Source: Synaphobranchus kaupii (Eukaryota > Chordata > Actinopteri > Anguilliformes > Synaphobranchidae). From it: a stretch of 64,000 nt of DNA. The translations under genes and the position numbers were made by a program. The notes under the pieces are model-generated. The model was not told the origin of the DNA. It was given only the letters and a program-made list of their open reading frames with translations, and searched no databases. Below, piece after piece: positions 14,461-26,939 of the stretch (positions within the stretch are counted from its first letter, which is position 1; each line of letters starts with the position of its first letter). The stretch lies in the NCBI GenBank assembly GCA_029718625.1, contig CM056391.1:21763305-21827304 (forward strand), in the 5' to 3' direction.

Positions 14461-14716
14461 CAACCCAGGCTCTTTCAATCTGCCACCTAATCATCCCCCA
14501 GTTTAATTGGCAAAAAGATTCTTCTTTCCCTCTCCACCTCAGCTGATGTGTGGTGAGCATTCTGGCACAAAATGGCTGCCGTTGCATCACCCAGGTGGGT
14601 GCTTCACATTGGTGGTGGTTGAGATGAGTTTCCCCCTCATCATTGCAAAGCGCTTTGAGTATCGAGAAAGGCGCAATATAAATGCCAGGTATTATTATTA
14701 TTATTATTATTATTAA
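14461..14716 (+). mobile_element. SINE/LINE 3' tail (L2-like) ending in (ATT)n
   Basis: The segment ends AAGCGCTTTGAGTATCGAGA, then AATATAAATGCC, then a short (ATT)n run, the usual 3' end of fish L2-type retroelements and of SINEs that borrow it. Its first 45 bp (AGGCTCTTTCAATCTGCC onward) are the reverse complement of 55068-55110, so this is a 3' fragment of the same family as the 5S-headed SINE at 55 kb. Confidence 0.7.
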
Positions 14717-14959
14717 AACTATCCTCTATTGGTTTCATCGAGATTGTTTCCTCTTTACCTCATGTGTAGAGAGTGCAAAATTGGCGCCACACCCCTTCTG
14801 GGTACTGTATTTCTAATTTAGGACAAGTAAGTTTCCATGGCATCATGAAGCACCTACCTCACAACATCAGGACATCTTTCAGGTGATTATTGCACAAATT
14901 ACGCGTAACGTTCAAGGAAATCATCTAAGCAATGAGAGGAATTTATAAAGGGCTGACAG

Positions 14960-15290
14960 GTGTTTCCTCAGGCACAGCTTTGAGGAGACGCGAGGAGACA
15001 CCGCCAGAAGGTCCAAAGTGCCGGGAGCAACACCTGCCAAATGATTAGCCTCTCCAGGCCAAAAAGATCCACAGAGATCAGCCAGACCAGGCCAGCAAAT
15101 ACGAGGGCTGCTTTCATCAACAGAATGACACTTTAATATCTGGGGTTAAATATGAGCAACATTCTGCCAAGAATGGAAATTATTCTCCAATAAATCTAGC
15201 CGGGATTGTGTTCGTCCCCCGAGAGAAACCTGCATTCGACACATCTGTGACAGATGGAAATGTTATTTAATTACCCTGCAGAGATGGGAA
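14960..15290. promoter_or_regulatory. candidate regulatory block
   Basis: Roughly 330 bp of non-repetitive mixed-composition sequence with no open frame of note. It is a candidate conserved non-coding element only by texture; a cross-species alignment would settle it. Confidence 0.18.
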
Positions 15291-15842
15291 GATCAAAATG
15301 ATTTTTCTTCTAATAGCAAAGCAAAACACAAAATAATACAGTTATGTGCGGGGTTTTCAAGGTCTGTTAATGGTATTGTGTTAGAAATGATTAAGTAATA
15401 TCAATAATTTTAGGTTAATTTTTACATTTATTGGGATACGTCAACACGTATATGATGACTTAACATAGGGGTTAGTAATTAGTTGTATGTGTTAAGAGTA
15501 AATGTCAACCCAGACAGAATACACGTTGTCCATATTTGACTTACAGTATTTAAATTGAGTTTAATAAGTTGAATTATGTTAGTTCATGTTGTTGGTACAT
15601 TCGTTTGCTGTGGGTAAATTCACTCTAAAGATAGAGAACAGACATTGTCTTCCTAGAGTATGGAGATTAATGCACATACATGAACACTGCTGCCATGTGA
15701 ACCTTGTTAAAAAGGCTATTAAAGACAGGTCACAGTACTGTCATTTTCTTAACGTAACTTTTTTCCAATAAGAGCAGCCTGGGAAAGACTCTTTCCATCT
15801 TCCCAGCCACACCTCCCTCAACAGACAGCATATAGACGACAT

Positions 15843-15843
<1 letters not shown>

Positions 15844-15899
<56 letters not shown>
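15844..15899. repeat. (CA)n microsatellite
   Basis: About 27 perfect CA units. Confidence 0.95.
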
Positions 15900-15901
<2 letters not shown>

Positions 15902-16489
15902 ACGTACATACAGAGGTAATCAAAGACAGGAGCAGCAAGCAGTCAGAGAGTCTCAGACACAAAAACACTGAGCAAATGCTCACTGAGACAGACACTGACA
16001 TTTTGGAGCAATATGGTCGTGGGATGTTTTCTCCAAAGCCCTGGCGGAGCATCTCAGCAAATTCTGAATAACAGAAAATTATGTCCAACTGAGTGTTTTT
16101 ACGTCCAACTGAACAGTTTTTCAATTTCATGCAGAACATGAGATGGGCGGTCCCTGAAAATATAATGTGAAAATGTATTAATTAAATGGTTTGTTGAAGA
16201 TATAAAACATTAATTTCTTTGTGATTGAACTTTACCAGAAAAGTCACTCTGGTAAGACGTGCAACAGTTGGCACGGCGCCCTTCCAGTGCAGGACAATGG
16301 TAAAACTGCAAGGCATCCCAACGATAACTGATCATAATGCGTGTCATAACTTTATGCGGTAGCTTTCTAACCTATTCACAGAGCAAACTGGCTCCAATTA
16401 ACTGCACTCTATTGTCAAAAGAGGCCACTACTAATAGTCCCAAAAGGAGCCCAAATGAGAAGCAGCTGTCGCTAATCTACATTAACAGT

Positions 16490-16870
16490 CCACTCCATTC
16501 TGATGAGTAAATTAAGAGTGCATTTGTGTTGGAGGATTATGCAAGATGGACGGAATTTCTTTTTAATCTGCCTGTTTATATCAGGCATGGCTGAGATCAT
16601 TTCTGGTGGCCGTTTCTTTTTTATTCTCCCTCCTCTTCCTCCCCTCGCGGAGACTTAGCCACAGCTGCTCAGTTCTGCATGGATGCTCTTGTTTCTTTGT
16701 CCCCCGCTGTTCGACACAATGGCCCCGCGCTCTCCAAACTCCAGACAAATCTTCCAGCAGCAGTGTTTTTGTTTGGCCTTTTGATGGTGTGTGACATGGT
16801 GCGATTTCCTTTAATAAACCTCCCCAAGTTCATCTTGTACCTGCACCTTGTGATGGCCCCCCCGCCCACC
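16490..16870. promoter_or_regulatory. candidate regulatory block
   Basis: Mixed-composition unique sequence of about 380 bp containing TTTAAT, GCCATT-like cores and pyrimidine tracts. Open frames on both strands show no domain. Confidence 0.18.
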
Positions 16871-19620
16871 CTTCTGGGCCCACCTGTCAGCCAGCTGGCG
16901 TGTGATTATGAGGTGTGCATGCGTGTCTGTGTACATGTATGTTTGTTTATGCATGTATGCGTGTGTGTGTGTGTGTGTGTGTGTATGTACATGCACGTGC
17001 ACATTCATGTGCAGCTGAGTAGTTGTGCATGGGTATATTAGTTTGTATGCAAGCAAATATATTTTGGTTTGTTTGAGTGTGTGCGCACGTGGACCTGTAC
17101 ATTTGAAAGTAAAATGCTCCGTGTTCCTTTAACTCTAACAATGAGTTTATTAGTGTCCAAGAGGGAACAAATATATGCCAGTGTGCGTGTGTGTGTGCAT
17201 CTGTCCTGTCCTGGAAGATGAGGAGTCAGGACCTCTCTCCGCCAGCACAGTGTGGACCAATGCTGTGTGCTCCCATGTACCGCTCTCATAGTAGAGATGA
17301 TAAAGCTGACACAACGAATGCAAGGCTTAAGCCGACCTCAATATCTTGGCCAATATAGGAAGACATCCGTTTGTTGCCTACTGCGATTTTCAATGAGGGT
17401 GGAGTTTTTATTGGGTTTTTATATGTGTACGATGAATTGGTCAAGCAGACATGAGTGCAGACTGTTTAACGCTGGCTACGTGGTTATGAGTATGCCGGAC
17501 ACGTATAAGATACACTGTAACATTTTTTACTTGTATGGATGTTTGGTTTTCATGTATTAATTACTGATGTACTGAAAAGGAGTTCCAAAAAAGGGGTAGT
17601 GCTTGTTGTAAAAGTGTTTCTGAGCGTGTACTAATCAAACTGTACATGGTTTTTGCTTTTTGCTTTCACTCTCTTGATTATTATTTTTCATGCATGGGGT
17701 TGCACATGCAGGACACATTTAACCGGAAGGTTCCACGTGTATGCGGAGAGCGGCTCCCTGCCATTGAGTTTCATTTCAGATATGAGCATCCTTCAGCTGG
17801 CAGCAACACGGTAAGTAAGGTTAAAAAGCAGATGAAGCTCATGCAATGTGTGGAAATCCTGAATGCTGTGACCTGTTAAGACTAATGAAATCCCTTTTAA
17901 CATGAATAAATTGACGTTAATTATTCAGCTCTACGTGGCATTCTGACAGACTGTCATAACATTATAGAACATAACATGAACATTAACGGCAGCATGTCGG
18001 GGAATGCTCTGGAGTAAAATATGAAGAAAAAATGTAACTAACATAATTAAGATACATACACAACATAGACACATTGGAGAAGATTGCAAACCAAGTTAGT
18101 CTCAGCTCAGCCTTTTTCAGGTGAAATCCCATTGTTTATTCTCATCTACTGTTCAAAGGCTTCAACTGAACAGACCTGACTGGCCTTACTAAAACATAAA
18201 TAAAGCTCAGAGTAATCTCACGAGTACAATGTGAATGAGTCCAATGTGCAGTAATTGCAGAAAACAAACCAACGACTAACTGTGTTTAGGTGCACTATAT
18301 ACAACTGTTTAAATGTTTATATCGATCCTTGCTGAATCCTGATGTGGTATTAAGCCCCCATCTAGTGGCAAGTATGTAAAACTATAATGCTGTTAAATCA
18401 CAGTGTCCTTATCCGTCAACAGGTTTAATCACATACATTAAAAACTAGTCACAATTAGTCACTATTAGTACACCTTTAGAGTAATCACTGAAGTGAAAAT
18501 GAAGTTTGTCAAAAATATGTCAAAAGAATATGAAATTTAAAGAATATGACTATATAGAACCTTCATCTAAATTAGAGAACTCTTTTTAGTGTTCTGTCAA
18601 AAATCTTTAACAACTTATATCCAGAAAAAGAGTCCATTCAGTTAATGTACAGTATTTTAAAGAATCAATAAGACCTAAATTGCAAGTATAACTAACCAAC
18701 CAAAAAAAGACAGAGACAGACAATGTTAATATTCTACTTGCTGGTGGCATTGCCTATTTTTTCAACTGTTTGTACAGTTAGTGCTCTACACTGTGATGAG
18801 ATAAAGAGTGTACAAGCAGCGAGCAGAGTGGCCATTATCAACCAACAAAGCTGTGATGTAATCTCAGACCTTCATGCATTTTGGGCCTACAGAGTTAGAG
18901 CCAGTTACATTTTACTGATCTACAAAAAGAGAACAAAGCTGTTGCCAGCCTGAAGACAGAAGTCAGCTTCCAGAATAGAACCTTTGTGTTATAAATTGTA
19001 TTATCCTACAGGGAATAATGCCAGTATAGAGAATATAGAGAATAATGCCAGTGAACTGATTAAGGTTATCTTGATGACCGTTCTCTTTCACAATTTTTTT
19101 TTGTGTTGTTCTTACTGTTGGTATTTGCTCGCAATAAAGCAATCATTTTTATTTTCTGCTTTCTTTTCTATAAAAAACTATCAATTACATCTATATGCAC
19201 AAGTTGTAACTCAAAAAAAGATAATCCTGAAGAAAGGTTGACATTTATCAATTGTTTTCCAGCAACACTGTGTACTTCCCAAAGAGTCTTCTGCTGATTC
19301 ATTTTGTACCTCTCATTATAAATTCACCTCATTTTATATAAAATATAAACAATTATACATGCTTTGCCACTAGGCCTTTGTCCCAAGCAAGTGACCATGC
19401 AGGAACAGATTTGGGTCAGAATTAGTGTCAGTGTTGGCCTTTTGATGTGACAGTTCAAGCAACCCCTAATCTTATCCCAGCCCCTTAACCCAACTAGACC
19501 CATTACCAGTCCTCATCCATATTCCACATAGCTGCTGCACTGAGAGTAAAGCGTCCTTTATTACCAGTGATCCAGGACACATTGAAATTATTCTCTATTT
19601 CTTATTTGCAAGATAGCTGA

Positions 19621-19651
<31 letters not shown>

Positions 19652-19673
19652 GCGTGCGTGCGTGCGTGCGTGC

Positions 19674-19712
<39 letters not shown>
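19621..19712. repeat. (GT)n/(GCGT)n microsatellite
   Basis: GT repeats flanking a GCGT-rich core. Potential Z-DNA. Confidence 0.95.
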
Positions 19713-19717
<5 letters not shown>

Positions 19718-20359
19718 GCATGTAAAATTACACTGTCGTACTGTCATCTGGCCGTATACCTTCAGAGAATTGTTGGTTGAAGTGCTTTATTTTGTACAAC
19801 CTACGGTATGTTCATAACATGGTGGATTTATCCTTTGGCAAATAGCTATTTTTTAAAGTAAACAGTCAAGGATCTTTCAGGTGGAAGCTGTATAGTCTCT
19901 GGTCAACACTGCCATCTGCTGAACAGATATTAGAATGCACCAACAGTCTATAATATGTAGGAAACAAGACTTTGGTGTGCATGTGTATTATTGTATAGCT
20001 GAAAATATAACCGTGTAGAGGAAGGTACCATCTGATGTGGAATTTCGCTAATGATATTGTGTATGTAATAATGATACTATCCAGTGATGTAAATATTGTA
20101 GGTTTTATCTACAATATTGTAGGTATGTAGGTATGTAATGTCTGCATTACAGAGTGTGTAACATTGCATTTATTTATCTTAGAATTGATGTAAAGGTCCT
20201 TTCTTTTACGTGTTTCTAAATCTCTAAATGGTTTAGCACATTGTTTTATTTCTGCTGTCTCAAGCCATTACATCCTTGAACTTATTTCATATTTTTATAA
20301 TGCATTTATTTTACTATTTTGTCTTGAATATATATTGTGTTTTATTTTTTCTAGTTTTT

Positions 20360-20442
20360 CTCTAGCGCTATATTGTACAGCACTTTCAGCAGAATTTGCA
20401 TGTGTGAAAGGTGCTTTCTTTATTATTATTATTATTATTAGT
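20360..20442 (+). mobile_element. short L2-like 3' tail
   Basis: Contains AGCGCTATATTGTACAGC, GAAAGGTGCTTTC and a final (ATT)n run, resembling the 3' end of L2-type retroelements. Too short to assign further. Confidence 0.4.
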
Positions 20443-20636
20443 AGCAGTAGTAGTACTAGTAGGAGTAGTATTATTGTTATTGTTTAGTATAATGTGTGTG
20501 GATTGCAGAATGTATATAAGGTGAATCATATAACGTGTTACTGAAATATTTAATAGGGCCACTAGATGTAACTGTAACCTTTGGCAACTGTACAGACGTG
20601 ATGTTTGTTTTATACCTCCATGGTTTTTGTGATATA

Positions 20637-21179
20637 CACTACCTGGCCAAAAAAAAAGTCACTGTTGCACTCGTCATGCATAGCGTCCACTATACAAGCC
20701 TCTGGAGGCAGTGTTATGATCTGGGGTTGCTTCAATTGGTCAGGTCTAGGCTCAGCAACGTTATGCAGCAATAAAATTAATTCAGCTGAGTACCCGAATG
20801 TGCTGAATGACCAGGTTATCCCATCAATGGGCATATTCCAGGATGACAATGCCAAGATTCATCACACTCAAATTGTTAAAGAGTGGTTCAGGGAGCATGA
20901 GGAATCATTTTCACACATGAATTGGCCACCAGAGTCTTGACCTTAACCCCATTGAAAGTCTTTGGGATGTGCTGGAGAAGACTTGACGGAATGGATCGAC
21001 TCTCCCATTGTCAATACAAGAACTCGGCCAAATATTTATGCAACTCTGGACGGAAATAATGGTTGTGACGTTGCATAAGGTTGTCGAAACAATGCCATGA
21101 TGAATGTACACCATAATCAAAGCTAAAGGCGGTCAAATGAAATATTAGAGTGCGCAACTTTTATTTTGGCCAGGCAGTA
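20637..21179 (+). mobile_element. internally deleted Tc1-like element (family A, copy 1)
   Basis: Starts CACTACCTGGCCAAAAA and ends TTTTGGCCAGGCAGT next to TA dinucleotides. It encodes only the C-terminal transposase half: [26 protein letters not shown] (catalytic second Asp region), [13 protein letters not shown]. Several stops follow. The N-terminal DNA-binding part is absent, with the deletion junction a few tens of bases inside the left end, as in the copy at 45.7 kb. Confidence 0.85.
20686..21120 (+). pseudogene. Tc1-like transposase C-terminal remnant
   Basis: Open from the [10 protein letters not shown] motif to a TGA at 20938-20940. After that the [11 protein letters not shown] equivalent is recognisable only across stops and frame changes. 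No functional enzyme can be made. Confidence 0.8.
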
Positions 21180-23200
21180 CAGTAAATGAGATAAGAGCAC
21201 AAGTTATGCATAGGTATATCCAAATAAGTATCAATGTCAAGGTGCTTGCCTCAAGACCTAGAAGATAATGGGAGAGTTATGTTTTATTAAACAGAGACAT
21301 CTACCTGACTGATTGATTGGGGAAGGTTGTTCCACCATCAGGGGACGAGGGCAGAGAAGAGCTGGGACCAGTAGGGGCAGCTGCCAGGTGCTCAATGAGA
21401 TGGGTCAGCCAGCTGGTGAGAGGATGCTGAACAGAGAACCCTGTTTTCCAGATGCTTAACAAAGAATTATTATTCCCCAAAGAAAGTTCAAAAATTACCC
21501 TTTGCAATTTTCCACCATGTGGGTCATTCCGTGTCAAATCAACCAGTTTTCTGAAAAGTTCCTGGATGACCCTCTCAGATTTTGATGAAACATCATAATA
21601 ATCCATTGTGTGAAAAATTAACACCCACAAAAAATTAGCCTCATACGACAGTTTCCGAGATATGGCCTCCTGAAATTTGCTCAAAACCTCCGTCTTTCGT
21701 GCTCGCGAGTCATGAAAACGCGCAAATGTGATTTTTTCCGACTTTGGAAGCTTATAACTTGGGATTGGTAACAGCTATAGAGCTGAAACTTGGTATCCTA
21801 ACGCACTTTCTTCCAAATTGCAAGAATATGGCATTACTTGTACCCCTTCCCTTTTCAAGTTATATGCACCCAAACTAGCCACTTTGTTCAGTCGCACATG
21901 TTTTTGGTGATATTTGAGGTTACCCTGTGCCCATACGAGTGGACGTATCACATATGTATTATCTATAGGTGTATATCTATGCTCACAAGCAAGTACAGGC
22001 TAATCAATTCATTTGTAAAGGAATGACATCCATCCAAAGTTGGGTCCGGGTGAAAAAAAGTCAAAAACACAACAGTCCGTCTTGTCAATGGATCACAATG
22101 TGGACAGTTAAAACGTTTTCTGAAATTTACACCAGTTAAACAGATATATTAGTTCTACTCATGAACCAAATTTCAGCTTTGGTACTCAACTCCTTCATGG
22201 TTAGATAGCATTTTGAAAAGTATACATATTATAACATCGGGAATTCACAAGTCTTAAGAGTTACGTTACTACTTAACAGTGTCAAATTATGTATCAGACA
22301 TCAAACAGAGTAGTACATGTACTTTAAACCATACACTGATAATGTCAGATAATGTCACTCCACTTCTCCATGCCAATAGTTTTATGTCCTCTTGTGACAA
22401 CTCGTTTACAGCCATCAAACCCCTGTCTCTTCTGAAGGTTGTTTTGTGGCTAGCATCATTTAACACCTAACCAATACTGCAGTCTGACATGGAAGATGTC
22501 CCTGCCATTTTGAGGAGTTTATGAATACTGCTTCCAAAATAAGTGTTATTGCATTGTAGGCCTAGGAAACAAAACTATGCATGGTACAGTAACAGCAGCA
22601 CACGCATGTTTCACAGTTAGTAAATAAATATATTTGGGATGTATTCTGTAATCGACAAGGCTCACTGATGGGATCTCAATTCTTGAATGATAGAGCTAGA
22701 ATGAAATTGACCAAATATTTTTGCCTGGTAATGGGAAATCCCATCATTGCGTAATGGGTTATCCCTGTATTTACCTGACATGGGAAAATCCTACATCTAA
22801 CCTTAGCTCTAGGCCCTAGGGGGCATCTTAACTTTATTTGACCTATCTCCTGTGATAAATATGCATGTTGTGATCAGACCTTATGCACGTAGATTGGCCG
22901 ATTTCAAGTTTTGTATCCCCGGAATTGTGCAAAATTTGTATTTTTCAAAATGTGGTCTAACCATGAAGGAGTTGAGTACCAAAGCTGAAATTTGGTTGAT
23001 GAGTAGATCTAATGTATCTGTTTAACTGGTGTAAATTTCAGAAAACGTTTTAACTGTCGGACGGTTGTGTTTTTGACTTTTTTTCACCCGGACCCAACTT
23101 TGGATGGATGTCATTCCTTTACAAATGAATTTATTAGCCTGTACTTGCTTGTCACCATAGACATACACCTATAGATAATATATCTGTGATATGGGATGTA

Positions 23201-24818
23201 CAGTCAAGCCGGAAAGTCTGCACACCCCTTTCACCTTCTGCACGTTTTATTACGTTACAGACATATTCTACAATAGATTGAGTTCATTTTTTGTCTCAAA
23301 ATTCTACACAAAATAGCCCATAATGACGAAGTGAAAACTGGTTTTTAGACATTTGTGCTAATTTATTAAAAATCCAAATGTAAAATATCATATGTACACA
23401 AGTGATATGACACCCAAAAGTGAGCTGAGGTGCATTTTGTTTCCACTGATACTGCTTGAGATGTTTCTACAACTTAATTGGAGTCCACCTGTGATAAATT
23501 CAATTGATTGGACATGATTGGGGATTGCCAACACTTGCCTATATAAGGTCCCACAGTTGACAGTGCATGTCAGAGCAAACTCCAAGCCATGGGGTCAAAG
23601 GAATTATCTGCAGACCTCAGAAACAGGATTGTGTCAAGGCATATGGGTACGGAAAAATCTCTGCAGCTTTACAGGTCCCAAAGAGCACAGTGGCCACCAT
23701 CATTCGTAAATGGAAGAAGTTTGGAACCACCAAGAATCTTCCTAGACCTAGCCGTCCGGCCAAACTGAGCAATCGGGGAAGACGGGCCTTGGCCAGGGAG
23801 ATGAGCAGGAACCCGAGGGTCACTCTGACAGAGCTCCAGCGTATCCTTGTGGAGATGGGAGAACCTTTCAGAAGATCAACCATCCAGGCAGCACTCCACC
23901 AATCAGGCCTTTATGGTAGAGTGGCCAGACGGAAGCCCCTCCTTAGTAAAAGGCACATCACAGCCCGCTTGGAGTTTTCCAAAAGGCACCTAGAGGACTC
24001 TCAAACCATGAGAATCAAGATTCTCTGGTCTGATGAAACCAAAATTGAACTTTTTGGCCTGAATACCAAGCGTCACGTCTGGAGGAAACCAGGCACCGCT
24101 CATCACCTGGCTAATACCATCCCTACAGTGAAGCATGGCGGTGGCAGCATCATGATGTGGGGATGTTTTTCAGCAGTGGGAATGGGGCGACTAGTCCTGA
24201 TAGAAGGAAAGATGAATGTAGCTAAGTACACCAAGATCCTTGAATAAAACCTGCTCCAGAGCGCTCTGGACCTCAGACTGGGGCGAAGGTTTATCTTCCA
24301 ACATGACAACGACCCGAAGCACACAGCCAAGAGAACAAAGGAGTGGCTTCGGAGAAAGTCTGTGCATGTCCTTGAGTGGCCCAGCCAGAGCCCAGACCTG
24401 AATCCAATTGAACATCTGTGGAAAGAGCTGAAAATGGCTGTGTACCGACGCTCCCCATCCAACCTGACGGAGCTTGCAAGGATATGCCAAGAGGAATGGG
24501 CAAAAATGTCCAGAAACAAGTGTGCCAAGCTCGTAGCTTCTTTCCCAAGACGCCTTGAAGCTGTAATCGCTGCCAAAGGTGCAGCAACCAAGTATTAGGC
24601 TAAGGGTGTGTACAGATATATAACCCCTAAATAACCTATTTTTGTCAGTAAAATAAAATTGCATATTTTCTAAAAACCTGTTTTCACTTCGTCATTATTG
24701 GCTATTGTGTGTAGATGTTTGAGGCAAAAAATTAACTCAATCTATTGTAGTATAAGTCTGTAACATAATAAAACGTGGAGAAGGGTGAAATGGGTGTGCA
24801 GACTTTCCGGCTTGACTG
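23201..24818 (+). mobile_element. nearly complete Tc1-like transposon (family B)
   Basis: A 1618-bp element with inverted ends (CAGTCAAGCCGGAAAGTC and its reverse complement at 24801-24818) flanked by TA at 23199-23200 and 24819-24820. The terminal repeats extend roughly 100 bp. It carries a nearly full transposase gene (23589-24598) and lies inside the right arm of the fold-back element, so it is the younger insertion. Confidence 0.95.
23589..24598 (+). pseudogene. Tc1-like transposase, broken by one frameshift and one nonsense codon
   Basis: The family start MGSKELSADLRNRIVSRH is in frame 3 (ATG 23589). The rest, from YGKISAALQVPKSTVATIIR, is in frame 2, so a frameshift lies at about 23640-23660. 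The paired-like HTH region, the bipartite basic segment (GRRALAREMS), the first catalytic motif [36 protein letters not shown] and [11 protein letters not shown] (third acidic residue Glu, DD34E type) are all present. A TAA at 24245-24247 interrupts the frame after KILE, where relatives have a second Glu. Length without the breaks is about 335 residues, normal for Tc1. Confidence 0.9.
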
Positions 24819-25534
24819 TATATGTCCACTCGTATGGACACAGGGTGACTTCGAAAATCACCAAAAACATGTGCGACTGAACAAAGTGGCTACTTTGGGT
24901 GCATATAACTTGAAAAAGGAAGGGGGTACAATTTGTGCAATATGGAAGAAGGCAAGTTAGGATACCAGGTTTCAGCTCTATAGCTCTTTGGTTGATTTGA
25001 CACGGAATGACCCATGTACTCTCCAGGACACAAATCTAAGCAATGGATGTCATACAAATGAGATATGAATACTCTGGGCCTTATTACATCAAGTTTATGT
25101 TAAATGTTTTTGCCACAGATTTTATATAAATTCTAGATGCAGCAGGAAAATTATTGTTGCACATAACTCAACACAAGCTGTGAGACAAATCGCTGGAATA
25201 AATTTGTAAGAACCTATTAATTCTCCTGTATTAAAAATGGTTTTAGGTGATGCCATATGACACGTGATTTCATGAACTGTAATTTCATGGCGAATGGGGG
25301 GGGAGAGGTACACGGTAAATAGTGTCTAATGAGTTTCCTATAGTGTCATGACTTTGAAACTAAACAATGAACAGAACACAATCTATCTTATACTGCTGAG
25401 CTGAGACTTGTATAATGTGTAACTAACTACCACTGGCTGTGTTATAAAAACCATGAAAAGGGAATACACAAAGAAACCAACCACCAACCTTCAGGCCATG
25501 TATGTTCTGAAATTCGTGCAATATGGCTTAAACA

Positions 25535-26199
25535 CAGGCATGTGCAGGGGGTCCTCTGGGTGCCCGAGCACCTGCCCCTTCTGCCCCTTTCGCCCCAAGT
25601 GCCCAATGTGAACGAAAGTAAAGTGAAAAGTGAAGTGAAGGCTTGTATTTGACCTCATATTATTAATGTATAGATTCAAGATGATGGGGGAGAGAGTTGT
25701 GAGGCAGGCTGCAGCAGCTCAACTGAGCCCTCTGAGCCACAGCAGGTAGCAGTAATGGTGACAGCAGAGATGGGCAGTGAAATGAGTACAACTCAACCAC
25801 AATATACACGTAAATATATTATGTTTTTATTTTTTTATTTTTGCTGAAGTATGTAGATAGAAACAGAATAATTTCTAGAATACAGTATGTGATCTAGCCG
25901 CATAAGAAAATGAAGGGAGGGAGGGACATTTTGCAAGAGCACAAATTAGATATTTTTAAAAAAGATTGGTTCGTTTTGCGATGTGTGCTTTTGTTTATAT
26001 TTTTCACAGCGGATTAATAAATACTGTCCTCAGAAGGCACTAGAAATAAGCACTTAAGTGCTGTTTTTCAAAACTTTTCTTATTGTTGCTGTCATTAATT
26101 TGAATCATTAATTTTGGGTGTCATCAAATAGTTTTTCTAGGTTGACGTGCCCTTTTCTTACTTTGAGCACCTGCCTCTCAAAGGCTCTGCACGGCCCTG
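25535..26199. mobile_element. non-autonomous hAT element (family C, copy 1)
   Basis: Starts CAGGCATGTGCAGGGG and ends TGCACGGCCCTG, with a perfect 8-bp target-site duplication CTTAAACA at 25527-25534 and 26200-26207. 665 bp, no transposase coding. An 8-bp duplication and CAG/CTG ends are hallmarks of hAT elements. Confidence 0.88.
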
Positions 26200-26939
26200 C
26201 TTAAACAGAATGCGAATGCAAACGGTCTGCGTCTGATATGCCTCTGCCCCATTTTAACATTTGCAAGTGAATTCTGAAAATGGGGAAATGTCTACTTTCC
26301 ATACATTTGCCAAGGAGCCAACACCCTTCGGTCCCACACCGACAGTACACCCTTTGCCTCTGCCCCTGAATCTCAAATCACAAAATAGGCTGCCTCTGTG
26401 GAAATAATTTTTCACATAAACCCGGTTCCTTGTTTCACTACAAAATGGTGCACTGAGAAGTTTAAGCGCATTTATAGTTGGGCGCCTAAGAGGGTGAATA
26501 GGTGAAGAGGGCAACATGCACATGAGGTGGAGTTTGCGGGTGTATCCCGTGTGAGATTGGGATAAGCACTGGGATACACGCGTGCAATTTTGCACTCAAG
26601 TTCACTATGTGCGCATAGCTCGGGTCTTAATAGGCCCCAATGCACTTAACCCAGTATAACACGGCAGTTTAAACACATTTAGACTTGAGAGGTGATCTGA
26701 GTGAAGGAGTGAGATATGTAGACGGGGTGATTTGAGGGGGTATCCTGTGTTAGACAGAGGTGGAGGGAAATAAACACCTTTGCTAAGGTGGCTTACTTAT
26801 TTCAATTATCAATTTGATGCAGAACTGACAGTACACCTGACCGTGAGGTGGGCCATGCAGGGGATAGACGCATTGAGGTTACTGAATGTTTCCGGCTGAT
26901 TGATTTGACATGTCCCTGAAGACAGGGGGCAGTAGATCC

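Larger units (their letters stand above)
21521..25013. mobile_element. large fold-back DNA transposon disrupted by a Tc1-like insertion
   Basis: Ends GGGTCATTCCGTGTCAAATC and its inverse GATTTGACACGGAATGACCC, flanked by a direct 4-bp repeat ATGT (21517-21520 and 25014-25017). Long inverted arms (about 21770-22250 against 22918-24985) pair almost throughout. The right arm lacks about 230 bp present in the left arm (21545-21770), and an intact-ended Tc1-like element sits in it at 23201-24818. Without that insert the element is about 1.87 kb. The central 660 bp has no recognisable coding, so it is non-autonomous. Superfamily unknown: a 4-bp target duplication excludes typical Tc1 (TA) and hAT (8 bp) elements. 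Confidence 0.85.

Noticed and set aside
17784..17812. MSILQLAATR before gtaagt as an alternative unc13 start
   Set aside because: It resembles MSLLCV superficially, but it ends in phase 2, which puts exon 2 out of frame. The start at 28081 aligns gap-free.
21301..21684. 127-codon - strand open frame
   Set aside because: It crosses the left boundary of the fold-back transposon at 21521 and shows no domain.
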